Of a stretch of DNA of 64,000 bases, positions 43,775 to 52,153 are shown piece after piece (the stretch's first letter is position 1; each line of letters opens with the position of its first letter). Where the stretch lies: positions 372,001 through 436,000 of the forward strand of contig NZ_JAMXBE010000003.1 in assembly GCF_024704835.1 (NCBI RefSeq). The letters run 5' to 3'. This stretch comes from Parapedobacter tibetensis (GTDB lineage: Bacteria > Bacteroidota > Bacteroidia > Sphingobacteriales > Sphingobacteriaceae). Both the position numbers and the translations under genes were made by a program. The notes beneath the pieces were generated by a model, which saw nothing but the letters and a program-made list of their open reading frames with translations, had not been told where the DNA came from and did not search any database.

Positions 43775-43919
43775 ACAAACAGAGAACGCTTTTGTTTGTG
43801 GCTTATTGGGCGGCAGCAGCACAAAATTCTTGCCTGGAACATCTTTTGTTAACGAGGTGTCTGTAGGTTGGCTATCAAACTATCGAATTTATCCACATCG
43901 AGTAGTCAAAAAAGAAAAA
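43775..43919 (+). other. Open plus-strand fragment before recO, possible remnant
   Basis: A frame without a good start reads GLLGGSSTKFLPGTSFVNEV then SVGWLSNYRIYPHR before running antisense into recO. It looks like the end of a beta-barrel or surface protein, but I cannot name it. The remaining bases of the 43724-43919 gap show nothing else. Confidence 0.2.
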
Positions 43920-44642
43920 TTATCCAAGCACCTCTTCAAGCACCTCATGCGACCTTATTTCTCCTATGTTATCGATATGAAGCCGGAAGAAATCGATAAT
44001 TTTGCTGAGTAAAAAGCGCCGATCAGCTAAGGATATCTGTAGAGAATCTAGGTTATTGAAGGAACAGGCTAAAATATTGGCCAAATGGGTGACATGTGGA
44101 TTCTGTAAAACTAATGTATGTGCTGGTAAAGCATGACAGAAAACACCGTCTTTCAAATCAAAAAACACCTGGCCGGGTTTAGGCAACCCTGGATTGAATC
44201 CAAGGAACCGAGAGAGCCTCATCAGGAAAAAAAGATGAAAATTTGGAGGCATTCGTTCTAGGGTATCCAACCATGAAATGGCATTGAATACATAGTTAAA
44301 TAATGGCTCGTCTGCTGATTGCTGCCGAAGGCATTTATACAGCATTTCATTGAGGAACATCACGACAGTACTTTTTACGATATCATAGGGGATTGTTTGA
44401 AAATGTGGCAATTGACGGGCTTCAGAGATGCGTTGCAGGGAGCTATTTCCACGGTGGTACACCACCATATCAAGCAGATGCAAAGGTTGCAAGATGGTCG
44501 TCCCTATTTTGGCCCTTGGTTTCCGTGCACCGTTGACCATATAAGATTGCAGACCAAATTTTTCCGTGAAAACCTGTACAACAACACTGCTTTCAGAATA
44601 ATTCGTCTGTTTCAAAACGATGCCCCGGGTCTTATGCAACAT
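43920..44642 (-). CDS. recO: DNA repair protein RecO
   Basis: A recombination mediator that loads RecA with RecF and RecR. The 240 residues start MLHKTRGIVLKQTNYSESS, the OB-fold beginning, then VFTEKFGLQSYMVNGARKP. The middle helical part has LNEMLYKCLRQQ, and the C-terminus SKIIDFFRLHID. The four zinc cysteines of some RecO proteins are not present, normal for this phylum. It lies 19 bases downstream of dgkA on the same strand. Confidence 0.95.
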   Translation of the reverse strand: MLHKTRGIVLKQTNYSESSVVVQVFTEKFGLQSYMVNGARKPRAKIGTTILQPLHLLDMVVYHRGNSSLQRISEARQLPHFQTIPYDIVKSTVVMFLNEMLYKCLRQQSADEPLFNYVFNAISWLDTLERMPPNFHLFFLMRLSRFLGFNPGLPKPGQVFFDLKDGVFCHALPAHTLVLQNPHVTHLANILACSFNNLDSLQISLADRRFLLSKIIDFFRLHIDNIGEIRSHEVLEEVLG

Positions 44643-44661
44643 GTTAAATGCGGTAAAATGA

Positions 44662-45027
44662 TTATCCTAAAAAAGACGCCCAGAATTTGGGAACAAAAAT
44701 AATTGCCCCCACGATGACGGCAAAGATAGCAGCAACTAAAACAGCCCCAGCAGCAATGTCCTTAGCTTTTTTTGCCAAAGGATGGTATGCTGGCGAAGCC
44801 AAGTCCACCAAAGTTTCAATGGCTGTATTCAGCAATTCCAAGATGAATACCAGGGCTATGCATAAGACTACCCAACGCCAGTCGGAAGCAGACAACTCAA
44901 GCCATAACCCCAGCACGACCACCACCAAGGCAGAAGCGAGGTGGATTTTGAAATTCGACTCGCTACGGCAGGCCTCCCATATACCGCGCAACGCATTTAT
45001 AAACGTGCTCGAACCGTACCTGTTCAT
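44662..45027 (-). CDS. dgkA: Diacylglycerol/undecaprenol kinase family protein
   Basis: A 121-residue membrane kinase of the DgkA type with three helices. The signature ELLNTAIETLVDL in the second helix matches E-x-x-N-[ST]-A-x-E-x-x-x-D. It phosphorylates diacylglycerol or undecaprenol; for Bacteroidetes the preferred lipid is not known. It overlaps the upstream small membrane protein gene by four bases, so they are coupled, and recO follows. Confidence 0.93.
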   Translation of the reverse strand: MNRYGSSTFINALRGIWEACRSESNFKIHLASALVVVVLGLWLELSASDWRWVVLCIALVFILELLNTAIETLVDLASPAYHPLAKKAKDIAAGAVLVAAIFAVIVGAIIFVPKFWASFLG

Positions 45028-45251
45028 TTTTTCATTTGTCGTTCTTTGCGTTCATGGACAATGCTTCGGCGTTCGATTTTGCGTATAAAGCCATAGATAA
45101 CCATCAAGAAGCCTATCCCAAAAACGATTACGCCAACAATCATGGCCCATTTATATAGGAGGTTTTCCTGTTCCATCAGGTAATAACCGAACGCACATAG
45201 CGCCAAACCGATCATGGTGTATACCAAACCTCTTAATAGATATTTATTCAT
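45024..45251 (-). CDS. Small two-helix membrane protein
   Basis: A 75-residue protein with two hydrophobic segments (about 8-24 and 36-53) and a very basic tail (RKIERRSIVHERKERQMKK). Not a known family to me. It precedes dgkA with a four-base overlap and has a TATCTTTG -7 element 30 bases upstream of its ATG, so it leads the dgkA operon. Confidence 0.75.
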   Translation of the reverse strand: MNKYLLRGLVYTMIGLALCAFGYYLMEQENLLYKWAMIVGVIVFGIGFLMVIYGFIRKIERRSIVHERKERQMKK

Positions 45252-45281
45252 AACCCATTTTTAATGAAGGGACCAACTACA

Positions 45282-45289
45282 CAAAGATA
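45282..45289 (-). promoter_or_regulatory. -7 element of the dgkA operon
   Basis: Minus-strand TATCTTTG, an exact TAnnTTTG, 30 bases before ATG 45251. No proper -33 TTG seen. Confidence 0.45.
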
Positions 45290-45366
45290 AGGTTAACCCC
45301 TGAAGCAGAAAACGAAAGAATTGCCGTTGCCAGAATATGACCGTTATAAGACGGAGTAGTGGGTTG

Positions 45367-45425
45367 TCCATACTTATGGATGTTTAACCAGATTAATATA
45401 ATTACGTAAGTAATGTGTACCTTTA
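45367..45425 (+). promoter_or_regulatory. Promoter and palindromes upstream of the LacI-type gene
   Basis: A -7 element TACCTTTA is at 45418-45425. Upstream are two palindromes: TCCATACTTATGGA at 45367-45380 and TTACGTAA at 45402-45409. Either could be an operator for self-regulation. Confidence 0.4.
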
Positions 45426-45446
45426 TCCATTTATTTAGTTTGTATC

Positions 45447-46496
45447 ATGCCCAATCTAACATTACGAGATATCGCGAAAGCGTTAGATTTATCGGTTTCC
45501 ACGGTATCCAAAGCGCTACGCGACAGTTACGAGATTGGTGACGAAACGAAAAAGCGGGTATTGGACTTCGCAAGGACCAACCATTATTTGCCTAATCGGA
45601 TGGCAAAAAGCCTAAAAGAAGGTAAAAGTGGTTCCATAGGGATAGTCATCTGCTCAATAGACAACAGTTTTGTGTCGCGGATGCTCGATGGCATCGACGG
45701 TGCCTGTACCAAGGCTGGATATGATATCATTATCATGCAGAGCAAGGAGTCTTTGGCGCAGGAAAAAGCATGTATTATGCAGCTAGAGGCCCGAGGGGTG
45801 GAGGGAATCCTTATTTCTCCTTCGGCAGAGACCATCGATTTCGAACACCTTACTTATCTCAAGGATGCGGGAATGCCTGTGGTATTGTTTGATCGCATCA
45901 ACGAACACGTTGAGTCGTATCAGGTCGGGATAGATAACCGTAACGGGGCATTTCAAGCAACACAGCACTTGATAGACAATGGGTATAGGCACATAGCGAT
46001 GCTCAATATCAGTTCAGGCACCCATTTCGCTTTGAAACGTAGTGAGGGCTATGCTGATGCGTTGGAAAGAAATAATATCGCTTATAGGGATGAGTTTGTA
46101 CACCTATGCAAACCATCCGACAGGGAAGCTTTAATGGGTAGCGCGGCGATCGCTATACAGGCGCTTTTTGGGCTGCCTAATCCGCCGCAAGCACTTTTTG
46201 CCGCAACGGACCAACTATCCACCCATAGCCTCAGCGTAATTCACCAATTGGGCTTCCGTATTCCCCAGGATATCGCATTGATTGGCTTCTGCAACACCGA
46301 ATTGGCAGACGTACTTACCCCTCCCCTTTCTACCGTGTACCAGCCGGCCTTTGAAATCGGCCGATTAGCCGCAGAGAAAATCATTGGCCTTATCAGCGGA
46401 AAGGATATGCAAGAAGAACATGAAACGGTATTGTTGCCCACACGGTTAGACATTCGTCAATCAAGCCTTATGGTGAGCGAAAAGGCTATAGAATAG
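45447..46496 (+). CDS. LacI-family transcriptional regulator
   Basis: A 349-residue repressor/activator. The N-terminal helix-turn-helix is LTLRDIAKALDLSVSTVSKA, followed by the hinge helix LPNRMAKSLKEGKSG. The periplasmic-binding-like effector domain spans about 60-340 and includes GIVICSIDNSFVSRML and VVLFDRI. The sugar effector cannot be told. A LacI-type operator-like palindrome overlaps the kduI promoter 13 kb away, which makes hexuronate metabolism a possible target, though the link is inference. It converges with coaBC at two bases. Confidence 0.93.
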   Translation: MPNLTLRDIAKALDLSVSTVSKALRDSYEIGDETKKRVLDFARTNHYLPNRMAKSLKEGKSGSIGIVICSIDNSFVSRMLDGIDGACTKAGYDIIIMQSKESLAQEKACIMQLEARGVEGILISPSAETIDFEHLTYLKDAGMPVVLFDRINEHVESYQVGIDNRNGAFQATQHLIDNGYRHIAMLNISSGTHFALKRSEGYADALERNNIAYRDEFVHLCKPSDREALMGSAAIAIQALFGLPNPPQALFAATDQLSTHSLSVIHQLGFRIPQDIALIGFCNTELADVLTPPLSTVYQPAFEIGRLAAEKIIGLISGKDMQEEHETVLLPTRLDIRQSSLMVSEKAIE

Positions 46497-46498
46497 AT

Positions 46499-47704
46499 TT
46501 AAGGGAGTTTCAGTAACCGCATGATACGGACGCAGATGTCTCGGGCGACTTCCATTTTGGGTTTCAAACCAAACACCTCAATGTCGCTGTTTTGGTCAAT
46601 AATGGTGATTTTATTGCTATCTCCAGCAAAACCAGCCCCATGATCACGCACGGAATTAAGTACGATGAAGTCGAGATTTTTTCGGTGTAATTTGGAGATA
46701 GCATTGGCCTGCTCGTCTTGAGTTTCAAGGGCAAAGCCCACGAGGATTTGTCCCGGTTGCTTTTGTTTTCCCAATTCGGCCAAAATATCAGGGGTTTTGA
46801 CTAATTCAATGCGAAGAGCCGCGTGCTCTTTCTTAATCTTTTGGTCGGCAACTGTTTTTGGGGTATAATCAGCCACAGCCGCGCTCATTATGGTAATGTC
46901 TGATTGAGCAAAGTGTGCCATGCAGGCGCTAAGCATTTCGGAAGCCGAGGTGACGGCAACATATTCAGCCCTTATGGGAACAGGCAAATCGGTTGGACCA
47001 CTCACCAGCGTTACTTCAGCTCCCAAAAAGAGCAATTGCGAAGCAAGAGCGTAGCCCATCTTGCCGCTGGAATGGTTGCCGATATAACGCACTGGATCGA
47101 TCGCTTCATAGGTAGGTCCTGCAGTGACCAAAGCTTTCTTACCAGCCAATGGAAGGGTCTTGGTAAAATAAGCCTCCAAAGCATCAAGGATTTCTTCAGG
47201 TTCGGCAAGGCGACCTTCCCCACTCAACCCACTAGCCAAATCGCCATTACCTGGCGGGATGACGTGGTTGCCAAAGGATTGTAGACGGGCGATATTGGAT
47301 TGGGTAGTACCATGCCCCCACATGTCCAAATCCATGGCTGGAGCGATGAAGACAGGGCTCTTAGCCGACAGGTATACTGCGCATAGCAGGTTATCACAGA
47401 GGCCATGTGCAAATTTTGCCAACGTATTGGCGCTTGCCGGCGCCATGACGATAGCATCCGCTTCTAACGCAAGATGGACATGATTATTCCATTCGCCAGT
47501 AGTGGCATTGAAATAATCTACCAATACCGGATTTCCAGAGAGCGTGGAGAGTGTAAGCGGAGTGACGAAATGCGTGGCATCTGGTGTCATCACTATTTGT
47601 ACCTTCGCGCCAGCCTTGACCAATAAACGAGTTAGGTAGGCTGCTTTGTATGCGGCGATGCTGCCGCAGATACCCAAAAGGATATGTTTTCCCCGAACAG
47701 CCAT
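46499..47704 (-). CDS. coaBC: Bifunctional phosphopantothenoylcysteine synthetase/decarboxylase
   Basis: Performs two steps of coenzyme A synthesis. The N-terminal CoaC flavoprotein (about 1-180) has LLGICGSIAAYKAAYL, the catalytic His in NHVHLALEADA, and PAMDLDMWGH. The C-terminal CoaB part (about 190-400) has KKALVTAGPTYEAIDPVRYI, then SSGKMGYALA, and the CTP-site SAAVADYTPK. Full length. It is the last gene of the bamD-rpoZ-coaBC operon. Confidence 0.97.
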   Translation of the reverse strand: MAVRGKHILLGICGSIAAYKAAYLTRLLVKAGAKVQIVMTPDATHFVTPLTLSTLSGNPVLVDYFNATTGEWNNHVHLALEADAIVMAPASANTLAKFAHGLCDNLLCAVYLSAKSPVFIAPAMDLDMWGHGTTQSNIARLQSFGNHVIPPGNGDLASGLSGEGRLAEPEEILDALEAYFTKTLPLAGKKALVTAGPTYEAIDPVRYIGNHSSGKMGYALASQLLFLGAEVTLVSGPTDLPVPIRAEYVAVTSASEMLSACMAHFAQSDITIMSAAVADYTPKTVADQKIKKEHAALRIELVKTPDILAELGKQKQPGQILVGFALETQDEQANAISKLHRKNLDFIVLNSVRDHGAGFAGDSNKITIIDQNSDIEVFGLKPKMEVARDICVRIMRLLKLP

Positions 47705-47724
47705 TTGCGATTGCTAAAAGAGGG

Positions 47725-48063
47725 TTATTCCTCTTCCTTTTCTTTTGACGGGTTTCTGAAATACACCTTGTCATTCAGAAAATCATCCATGGCTACCAAG
47801 GTAGGTTTGGGTAGACGCTCGTAGTGCTTGGAGATTTCGATTTGTTCACGATTTTCGAAAACTTCCTCTAAATTGTCATTCGTGGTTGCAAACTCAGCCA
47901 ATTTGCCATTCAGTTCTTCTTTCAGATCTACGGCAATTTGGTTGGCCCGCTTACTGATGACCACGAGGGACTCATAGATATTATCCGTTTTTTTGTCCAG
48001 ATCCCTCAAGTCTCGTGTTACTGTTGAACTGGGGATGATTGATTTGGTTACTTGGGTACTCAT
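47725..48063 (-). CDS. rpoZ: RNA polymerase omega subunit
   Basis: A 112-residue omega-type subunit of RNA polymerase in the Bacteroidetes form. KTDNIYESLVVISKRANQIA is the conserved omega helix region that contacts the beta-prime subunit; the C-terminal part with NDKVYFRNPSKEKEEE is phylum-specific. I start at ATG 48063 (MSTQVTKSI); the longer frame upstream is antisense-free filler overlapping bamD. It lies between bamD and coaBC. Confidence 0.92.
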   Translation of the reverse strand: MSTQVTKSIIPSSTVTRDLRDLDKKTDNIYESLVVISKRANQIAVDLKEELNGKLAEFATTNDNLEEVFENREQIEISKHYERLPKPTLVAMDDFLNDKVYFRNPSKEKEEE

Positions 48064-48076
48064 ATCTTTTGCAGTA

Positions 48077-48970
48077 TTAATTCTGTACAGTGGTTTCTGT
48101 TTCTTCTGTGTTTTGGGCCGTCGATGCAGCAGCATATTGGGCCATGCGTTTCTTGGCTTGCTCTGCCCCTTTTTCGGCACCTTGCTTAAGTTGTTCCGCA
48201 TCTTTTCGGAATTTGCTTTCGGGATGCGCAGACACAAAACCTTCATATAAATCCACAACCTCACCGAAACGCTCTTCCTGCCTTCTGGGGGAACTTTGTT
48301 CGGCATAAAGGTATTGTGCCTTTATACTCAGGAACTCCATTTCCTCAGCATACTTGGTGTCGGGAAAATCACGCAACACATTGTCAAAGGCAATCACAGC
48401 AGCTCTATAATCGTCTTGGAGGCCCATGTCCAAATAGAGTCGGGCATTAGCAAACGCTTTGGCCTCTAATTTGTCGCGTAGCTGTTGGATGAGCTCCGAC
48501 GCTTCTTCAGCCCGCTCGCTTGATGGGTAGAGGTTGATAAACAGTTGCAGGGCCTCTATTGCACGGTAGGTGTATTCTTGGTCAAGTTCGGACTTGGGTG
48601 ATTCAAGATAATAGCAATAAGCCCCCATAAACCGGCATTCCTCCGTGCGTGCGCTGTTTGGATAAGTATCCGTAAATTGCTTAAAATGATACCTTGCGGA
48701 GGTGAAATCGCGCAGGCGGTAGTTTGTGTAAGCGGTATAATAATATAAATCCTCTGCCTCGGCCTGTCCGCGGTATTTCACCATCAGCTCATCAAACAGG
48801 ATGACTGCTTTGCTGAATTTTTTATTGTTATAATATTTGATGGCTTCTTGGTATTTTTGTGCGATATTGTTGCTGGCACGCAATTTCTCGAATTTGCTTT
48901 TGCACCCCACTACCATCACCACCAAAAATATTCCGGCACCCCATGCCACTATTCGCCTATTTATAAACAT
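48077..48970 (-). CDS. bamD: Outer membrane assembly lipoprotein BamD
   Basis: A 297-residue TPR lipoprotein of the BAM complex that inserts beta-barrel proteins into the outer membrane. The signal ends in MVVGC with Cys23 acylated. TPR helices run from about 40 to 240: YQEAIKYYNNKKFSKAVILF, then FTSARYHFKQFTDTYPNSAR, then YRAAVIAFDNVLRDFPDTKY. The C-terminal 50 residues are low-complexity, Gln/Glu/Thr-rich. Start is ATG 48970: a perfect promoter stands four bases upstream, and the earlier ATG would put the promoter inside the gene. Confidence 0.95.
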   Translation of the reverse strand: MFINRRIVAWGAGIFLVVMVVGCKSKFEKLRASNNIAQKYQEAIKYYNNKKFSKAVILFDELMVKYRGQAEAEDLYYYTAYTNYRLRDFTSARYHFKQFTDTYPNSARTEECRFMGAYCYYLESPKSELDQEYTYRAIEALQLFINLYPSSERAEEASELIQQLRDKLEAKAFANARLYLDMGLQDDYRAAVIAFDNVLRDFPDTKYAEEMEFLSIKAQYLYAEQSSPRRQEERFGEVVDLYEGFVSAHPESKFRKDAEQLKQGAEKGAEQAKKRMAQYAAASTAQNTEETETTVQN

Positions 48971-48974
48971 TCTG

Positions 48975-49005
48975 CAAAGATAAGTTAATTTAAAACACCT
49001 GTCAA
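48975..49005 (-). promoter_or_regulatory. Promoter of bamD-rpoZ-coaBC
   Basis: On the minus strand, TTG (49005-49003), a 20-base spacer, then TATCTTTG (48982-48975). It is the clearest promoter in the window and ends only four bases before the ATG, so the transcript may be leaderless. Confidence 0.8.
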
Positions 49006-49176
49006 TTAAATTTTTATGAGCCAAGATAAGCTGATTGCGCCGATTAGCCAAGCGGTTTAACAGAGTTTAACAGATTATTAGGAAGTCTTATTGCATAATT
49101 TTTTAGTTACAGCACCCTTCTCATCGGTTTATTTGGTTCTTTCTGTTTCAGAAACAAGTATTGTTTTTTATACAAC

Positions 49177-49703
49177 ATGACACTAACACGACCTCGATTG
49201 GCTGGCCACGGGCTTTTTACTGCCTTGTTTTTTTTCATCTATTGGATCCCCGCCGTCGCACAAACCCAATCCCCACGGGAATTCCTTGGCTATGAATTGG
49301 GTTCACGATTTATTCCCCACCATAAGGTGGTGGCTTATTTCGAACATGTGGCGACCACGAGCGAACATTGGTCGGTGGCCCCGGAGCTTCCTCGCTCAAT
49401 TTTGGTGAGCTTTGGCATTTCTTCGAACGGGAACTGGGTTGCCCACTTTCCGTTTTGGACGCACAGCAACTTTCCTCGGCAGACTTCAATAAATATAACA
49501 CGATTATTTTGCCGTCTGGCAATTACAATGGATTGGGAGATGCCGCAACCCATAAACTGGACGCCTGGATAACTGCTGGGGGAAAATTGATTGCCATCGA
49601 AGCAGCCGTTGGCTTTTTGTCGGGAAAGGAGGGTTTTGGGGTCACCCAGTTTTTGACCGACGTGACAGCAAACATTGCCCTGCCCTATAAAGCGAGTTAC
49701 TAA
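49177..49703 (+). pseudogene. Internally deleted M14 zinc carboxypeptidase
   Basis: The first frame gives a signal peptide (PAVAQTQ) and SPREFLGYELGSRFIPHHKV, the start of a large Bacteroidetes M14 peptidase. After HVATTSEHW the reading continues only in another frame as SSLNFGELWHFFERELGCPL and ITAGGKLIAIEAAVGFL, the late part of the same family. The catalytic carboxypeptidase domain between them is missing, the halves are out of frame, and the C-terminus is cut at KASY. Expected length would be about 800 residues. Confidence 0.75.
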
Positions 49704-49721
49704 TAATTTAATAAAAATCCG

Positions 49722-49729
49722 TATCTTTA
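49722..49729 (+). promoter_or_regulatory. Candidate -7 element for nifU-like gene
   Basis: TATCTTTA, one mismatch to the consensus, 68 bases before ATG 49798. Confidence 0.35.
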
Positions 49730-49797
49730 CAACTTGGATAATCAGTGAAAGGGTATGAATATTCATAGTTGCCTTTCATAAGACAAATTATATTCAA

Positions 49798-50082
49798 ATG
49801 AATTTACAGGAAAGAGTAGAACAAGCTTTGGATTCCATTAGGCCATATCTTGAAACGGACGGGGGGAATGTGAGCATAGAAGAGATTACGGCAGATAATG
49901 TGGTGAAACTGAAGCTTTTGGGTTCCTGTGCTTCCTGTGCCATGAGTATCATGACATTTAAGGCTGGTTTGGAACAGGCCATCAAAAAGGCTGTACCGGA
50001 AATTACCGCCGTTGAGGCCACTAATATTACAGATATGAATGACTCCGAGGCCACCATGCCTTCCCCAAGGATAAACGGATAG
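49798..50082 (+). CDS. NifU C-terminal-domain iron-sulfur scaffold protein
   Basis: A 94-residue NFU-type protein that carries an Fe-S cluster for delivery to target enzymes. The cluster motif is GSCASCAMS with Cys-x2-Cys at about 43-46. DSIRPYLETDGGNVSIEEI is the family start. The last 20 residues are an extension without known role. It stands alone, with the broken M14 gene upstream. Confidence 0.94.
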   Translation: MNLQERVEQALDSIRPYLETDGGNVSIEEITADNVVKLKLLGSCASCAMSIMTFKAGLEQAIKKAVPEITAVEATNITDMNDSEATMPSPRING

Positions 50083-50224
50083 GTTTTTTGGGAATTTAAC
50101 ATTATTTAACGGGCAGTCGGCTTCCGAATATGTAGTTTTGTTGTATGAAATATCCAGGTACAATTAAACGCAGATGGACACCGTGGGTATTCCATATGGC
50201 CATTAAAAGGCAAGTTATTTGCAT

Positions 50225-50875
50225 ATGAATATCAGGATGATCCGTTATATATTGGTTGTTTTGTTTGCCATGGGGGTGGCGATGCCGTCTATGGCACAGC
50301 AGCAGAAGCTTGTGCAGTTTAGTGGTGTCATCCACAACGCCGATACCAACGTAGTCGTACCCTATGTGACGGTGAAAAACCGATCTTTCAATGACCAAAC
50401 ATTTACAGCAAACCACCAAGGATATTTTTCTTTTGTGGTGCATGAAGGAGACACAATCAGTTTCTCTTCGGTTGGTTACCTGCCTACCCGTATCATTATT
50501 CCAAAGGTTCAGGACGACAAATACACCGCCATGATTAAATTGACTGCCGAAATCAAGGAATTACCCATGGTTACACCTTATCCTTGGGCGAGTATCGATG
50601 AGTTCAATATGGCATTTATGTCACTCGAAATAGCAGACGACGACATTATTGTAGCCAAGAAAAACCTTTCACCGGAATCGTTGGCAGCTTTATCACGCGT
50701 GACTCCGCGAAGCGCGGAGGAAATTCAAAGCTTCAATGCGATGCAAAACCATATCGGGCTGACGAATAAAGCAGTGAACCAACGGATGGCTAACCCCCTA
50801 TTGAGCCCCTTCGCTTGGGGCAATCTCATTCGCCAAATCACCGAAGGAAACAAGAGCCGGAACAGAAACAACTAA
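50225..50875 (+). CDS. Exported carboxypeptidase-regulatory-like (CarbopepD_reg_2) protein
   Basis: A 216-residue protein with a signal peptide ending in PSMAQQQ. Next comes a beta-sandwich of the CarboxypepD_reg-like type at about 30-105: VQFSGVIHNADTNVVVPYVT then SFVVHEGDTISFSSVGYLP. The C-terminal 100 residues are helical and unassigned. Similar domains form the N-terminal plug-side part of SusC-like porins, but here it is alone. Periplasmic or outer-membrane location. I take ATG 50225 in place of the TTG two codons before. Confidence 0.85.
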   Translation: MNIRMIRYILVVLFAMGVAMPSMAQQQKLVQFSGVIHNADTNVVVPYVTVKNRSFNDQTFTANHQGYFSFVVHEGDTISFSSVGYLPTRIIIPKVQDDKYTAMIKLTAEIKELPMVTPYPWASIDEFNMAFMSLEIADDDIIVAKKNLSPESLAALSRVTPRSAEEIQSFNAMQNHIGLTNKAVNQRMANPLLSPFAWGNLIRQITEGNKSRNRNN

Positions 50876-50929
50876 TATTTAACTGTCGGCGAATCGTTTT
50901 AACTTATTCAATCCGCTTGATCTCATTCC

Positions 50930-52150
50930 CTATGATAGCCTTACTGTTTGCTTGATACTCAATCTGGACGATATGGAAGAAATAATAGCGGAAATAATAA
51001 AAACAGTCAAGAAAACGAGCAGAAAGTCACCTGCCCGGATGTCTACTGGATATACATCTGTGACCATGTTTTCTCCTTCGCCTAAATGGATCCAACCAAA
51101 ATACTGTTGGGATATACAGAAGAGCAGGCCCAATAAAAGGCCAACCAGGCATCCAATCAACGAAATGAGTAGGCCTTCATAAAAGAAAATACGGCGTATA
51201 AGGCCATTGCTTGCTCCCAACCCCATCAATACGGATATATCCTTCTTCTTATCGATGACCAACATGGTAAGCGACCCCACGATGTTGAAGATGGCGATGA
51301 TACCTGTAAAAGCGGTGATAAAGAACACCGCCCATTTTTCCGTGCGGATAATCTTATACAAGGTCGGGTTTTGTTGCTCTCGGTTTTTCACTACATAAGC
51401 TTCTCCCAAGAGCGACGACAATTCGTGCTGTATGGCCGTCACGTTGCTGCCCTCCAACAGATTAATTTCAATGGCGGATACCTGCTCAAATTCGCCGAGC
51501 ACCTCCCGGGCAAATTCCATTGGCACGATCAGTAAATCATCAAATTCCTGTTGATATGCCAGCACACCGGCAGGGCGTATGGTGCGCATAATGAATTCCT
51601 CGGCCGGGTTTATGCTGCTTTTGATTCCTTTTCGCGGAGAAAACACCTCGATTCGGCGCAACTCGTCCGCTAAAGAAATACCGAGTGTTCCCTGTACCCG
51701 CGCACCCAATACCGCATAGTCTTCGCCGTCCTGCCTCAGCACGAAATGGCCATCATGGAGCAATGAATCCGTAGACGGCCCTTGGGCGAAATCGGGCCTT
51801 ATACCCTTGAGTGTGGCAATGTATTGCCCCTCGCCATAGCGGAGTAATACCCGCTCCTGTAACACTTCATTATATCCTTGCACACGCGGATTTTGCTTGA
51901 CGGCTCCAAAAAGTGCTGAATCGACCATAAAACTCTTCCCCTGCTTGGGCTCGATGCGAAGTTCTGGAGCGAAAGCGTTATACATGGAGAGGATGAGGTG
52001 CTCAAGCCCATTGTAGAAAGACAAGATGACGATCAAGGACGCACTACTCACCAATACGCCCACCACACTGATGCCTGAAATGATATTAACGGCATTGATG
52101 GTTTTTTTGGAGAAAAGATAACGCTTTGCAAAGTACAGTGCGATGTTCAT
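50930..52150 (-). CDS. LolE/FtsX-family ABC permease (lipoprotein release type)
   Basis: A 406-residue inner-membrane permease with one N-terminal helix (ISGISVVGVLVSSASLIVIL), a large periplasmic domain (about 45-270), and three C-terminal helices, the LolC/E and MacB layout. It would pair with a LolD-type ATPase not present here. Likely helps release lipoproteins to the outer membrane, by homology. RYLFSKKTINAVNIIS near the start is characteristic. It begins three bases after the MBL gene stop, so they form one unit. Confidence 0.92.
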   Translation of the reverse strand: MNIALYFAKRYLFSKKTINAVNIISGISVVGVLVSSASLIVILSFYNGLEHLILSMYNAFAPELRIEPKQGKSFMVDSALFGAVKQNPRVQGYNEVLQERVLLRYGEGQYIATLKGIRPDFAQGPSTDSLLHDGHFVLRQDGEDYAVLGARVQGTLGISLADELRRIEVFSPRKGIKSSINPAEEFIMRTIRPAGVLAYQQEFDDLLIVPMEFAREVLGEFEQVSAIEINLLEGSNVTAIQHELSSLLGEAYVVKNREQQNPTLYKIIRTEKWAVFFITAFTGIIAIFNIVGSLTMLVIDKKKDISVLMGLGASNGLIRRIFFYEGLLISLIGCLVGLLLGLLFCISQQYFGWIHLGEGENMVTDVYPVDIRAGDFLLVFLTVFIISAIISSISSRLSIKQTVRLS

Positions 52151-52153
52151 ATA

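Noticed and set aside
48064-48306. Longer N-terminus for the omega subunit gene
   Set aside because: It runs inside bamD in another frame, and the family sequence begins at MSTQVTKSI.
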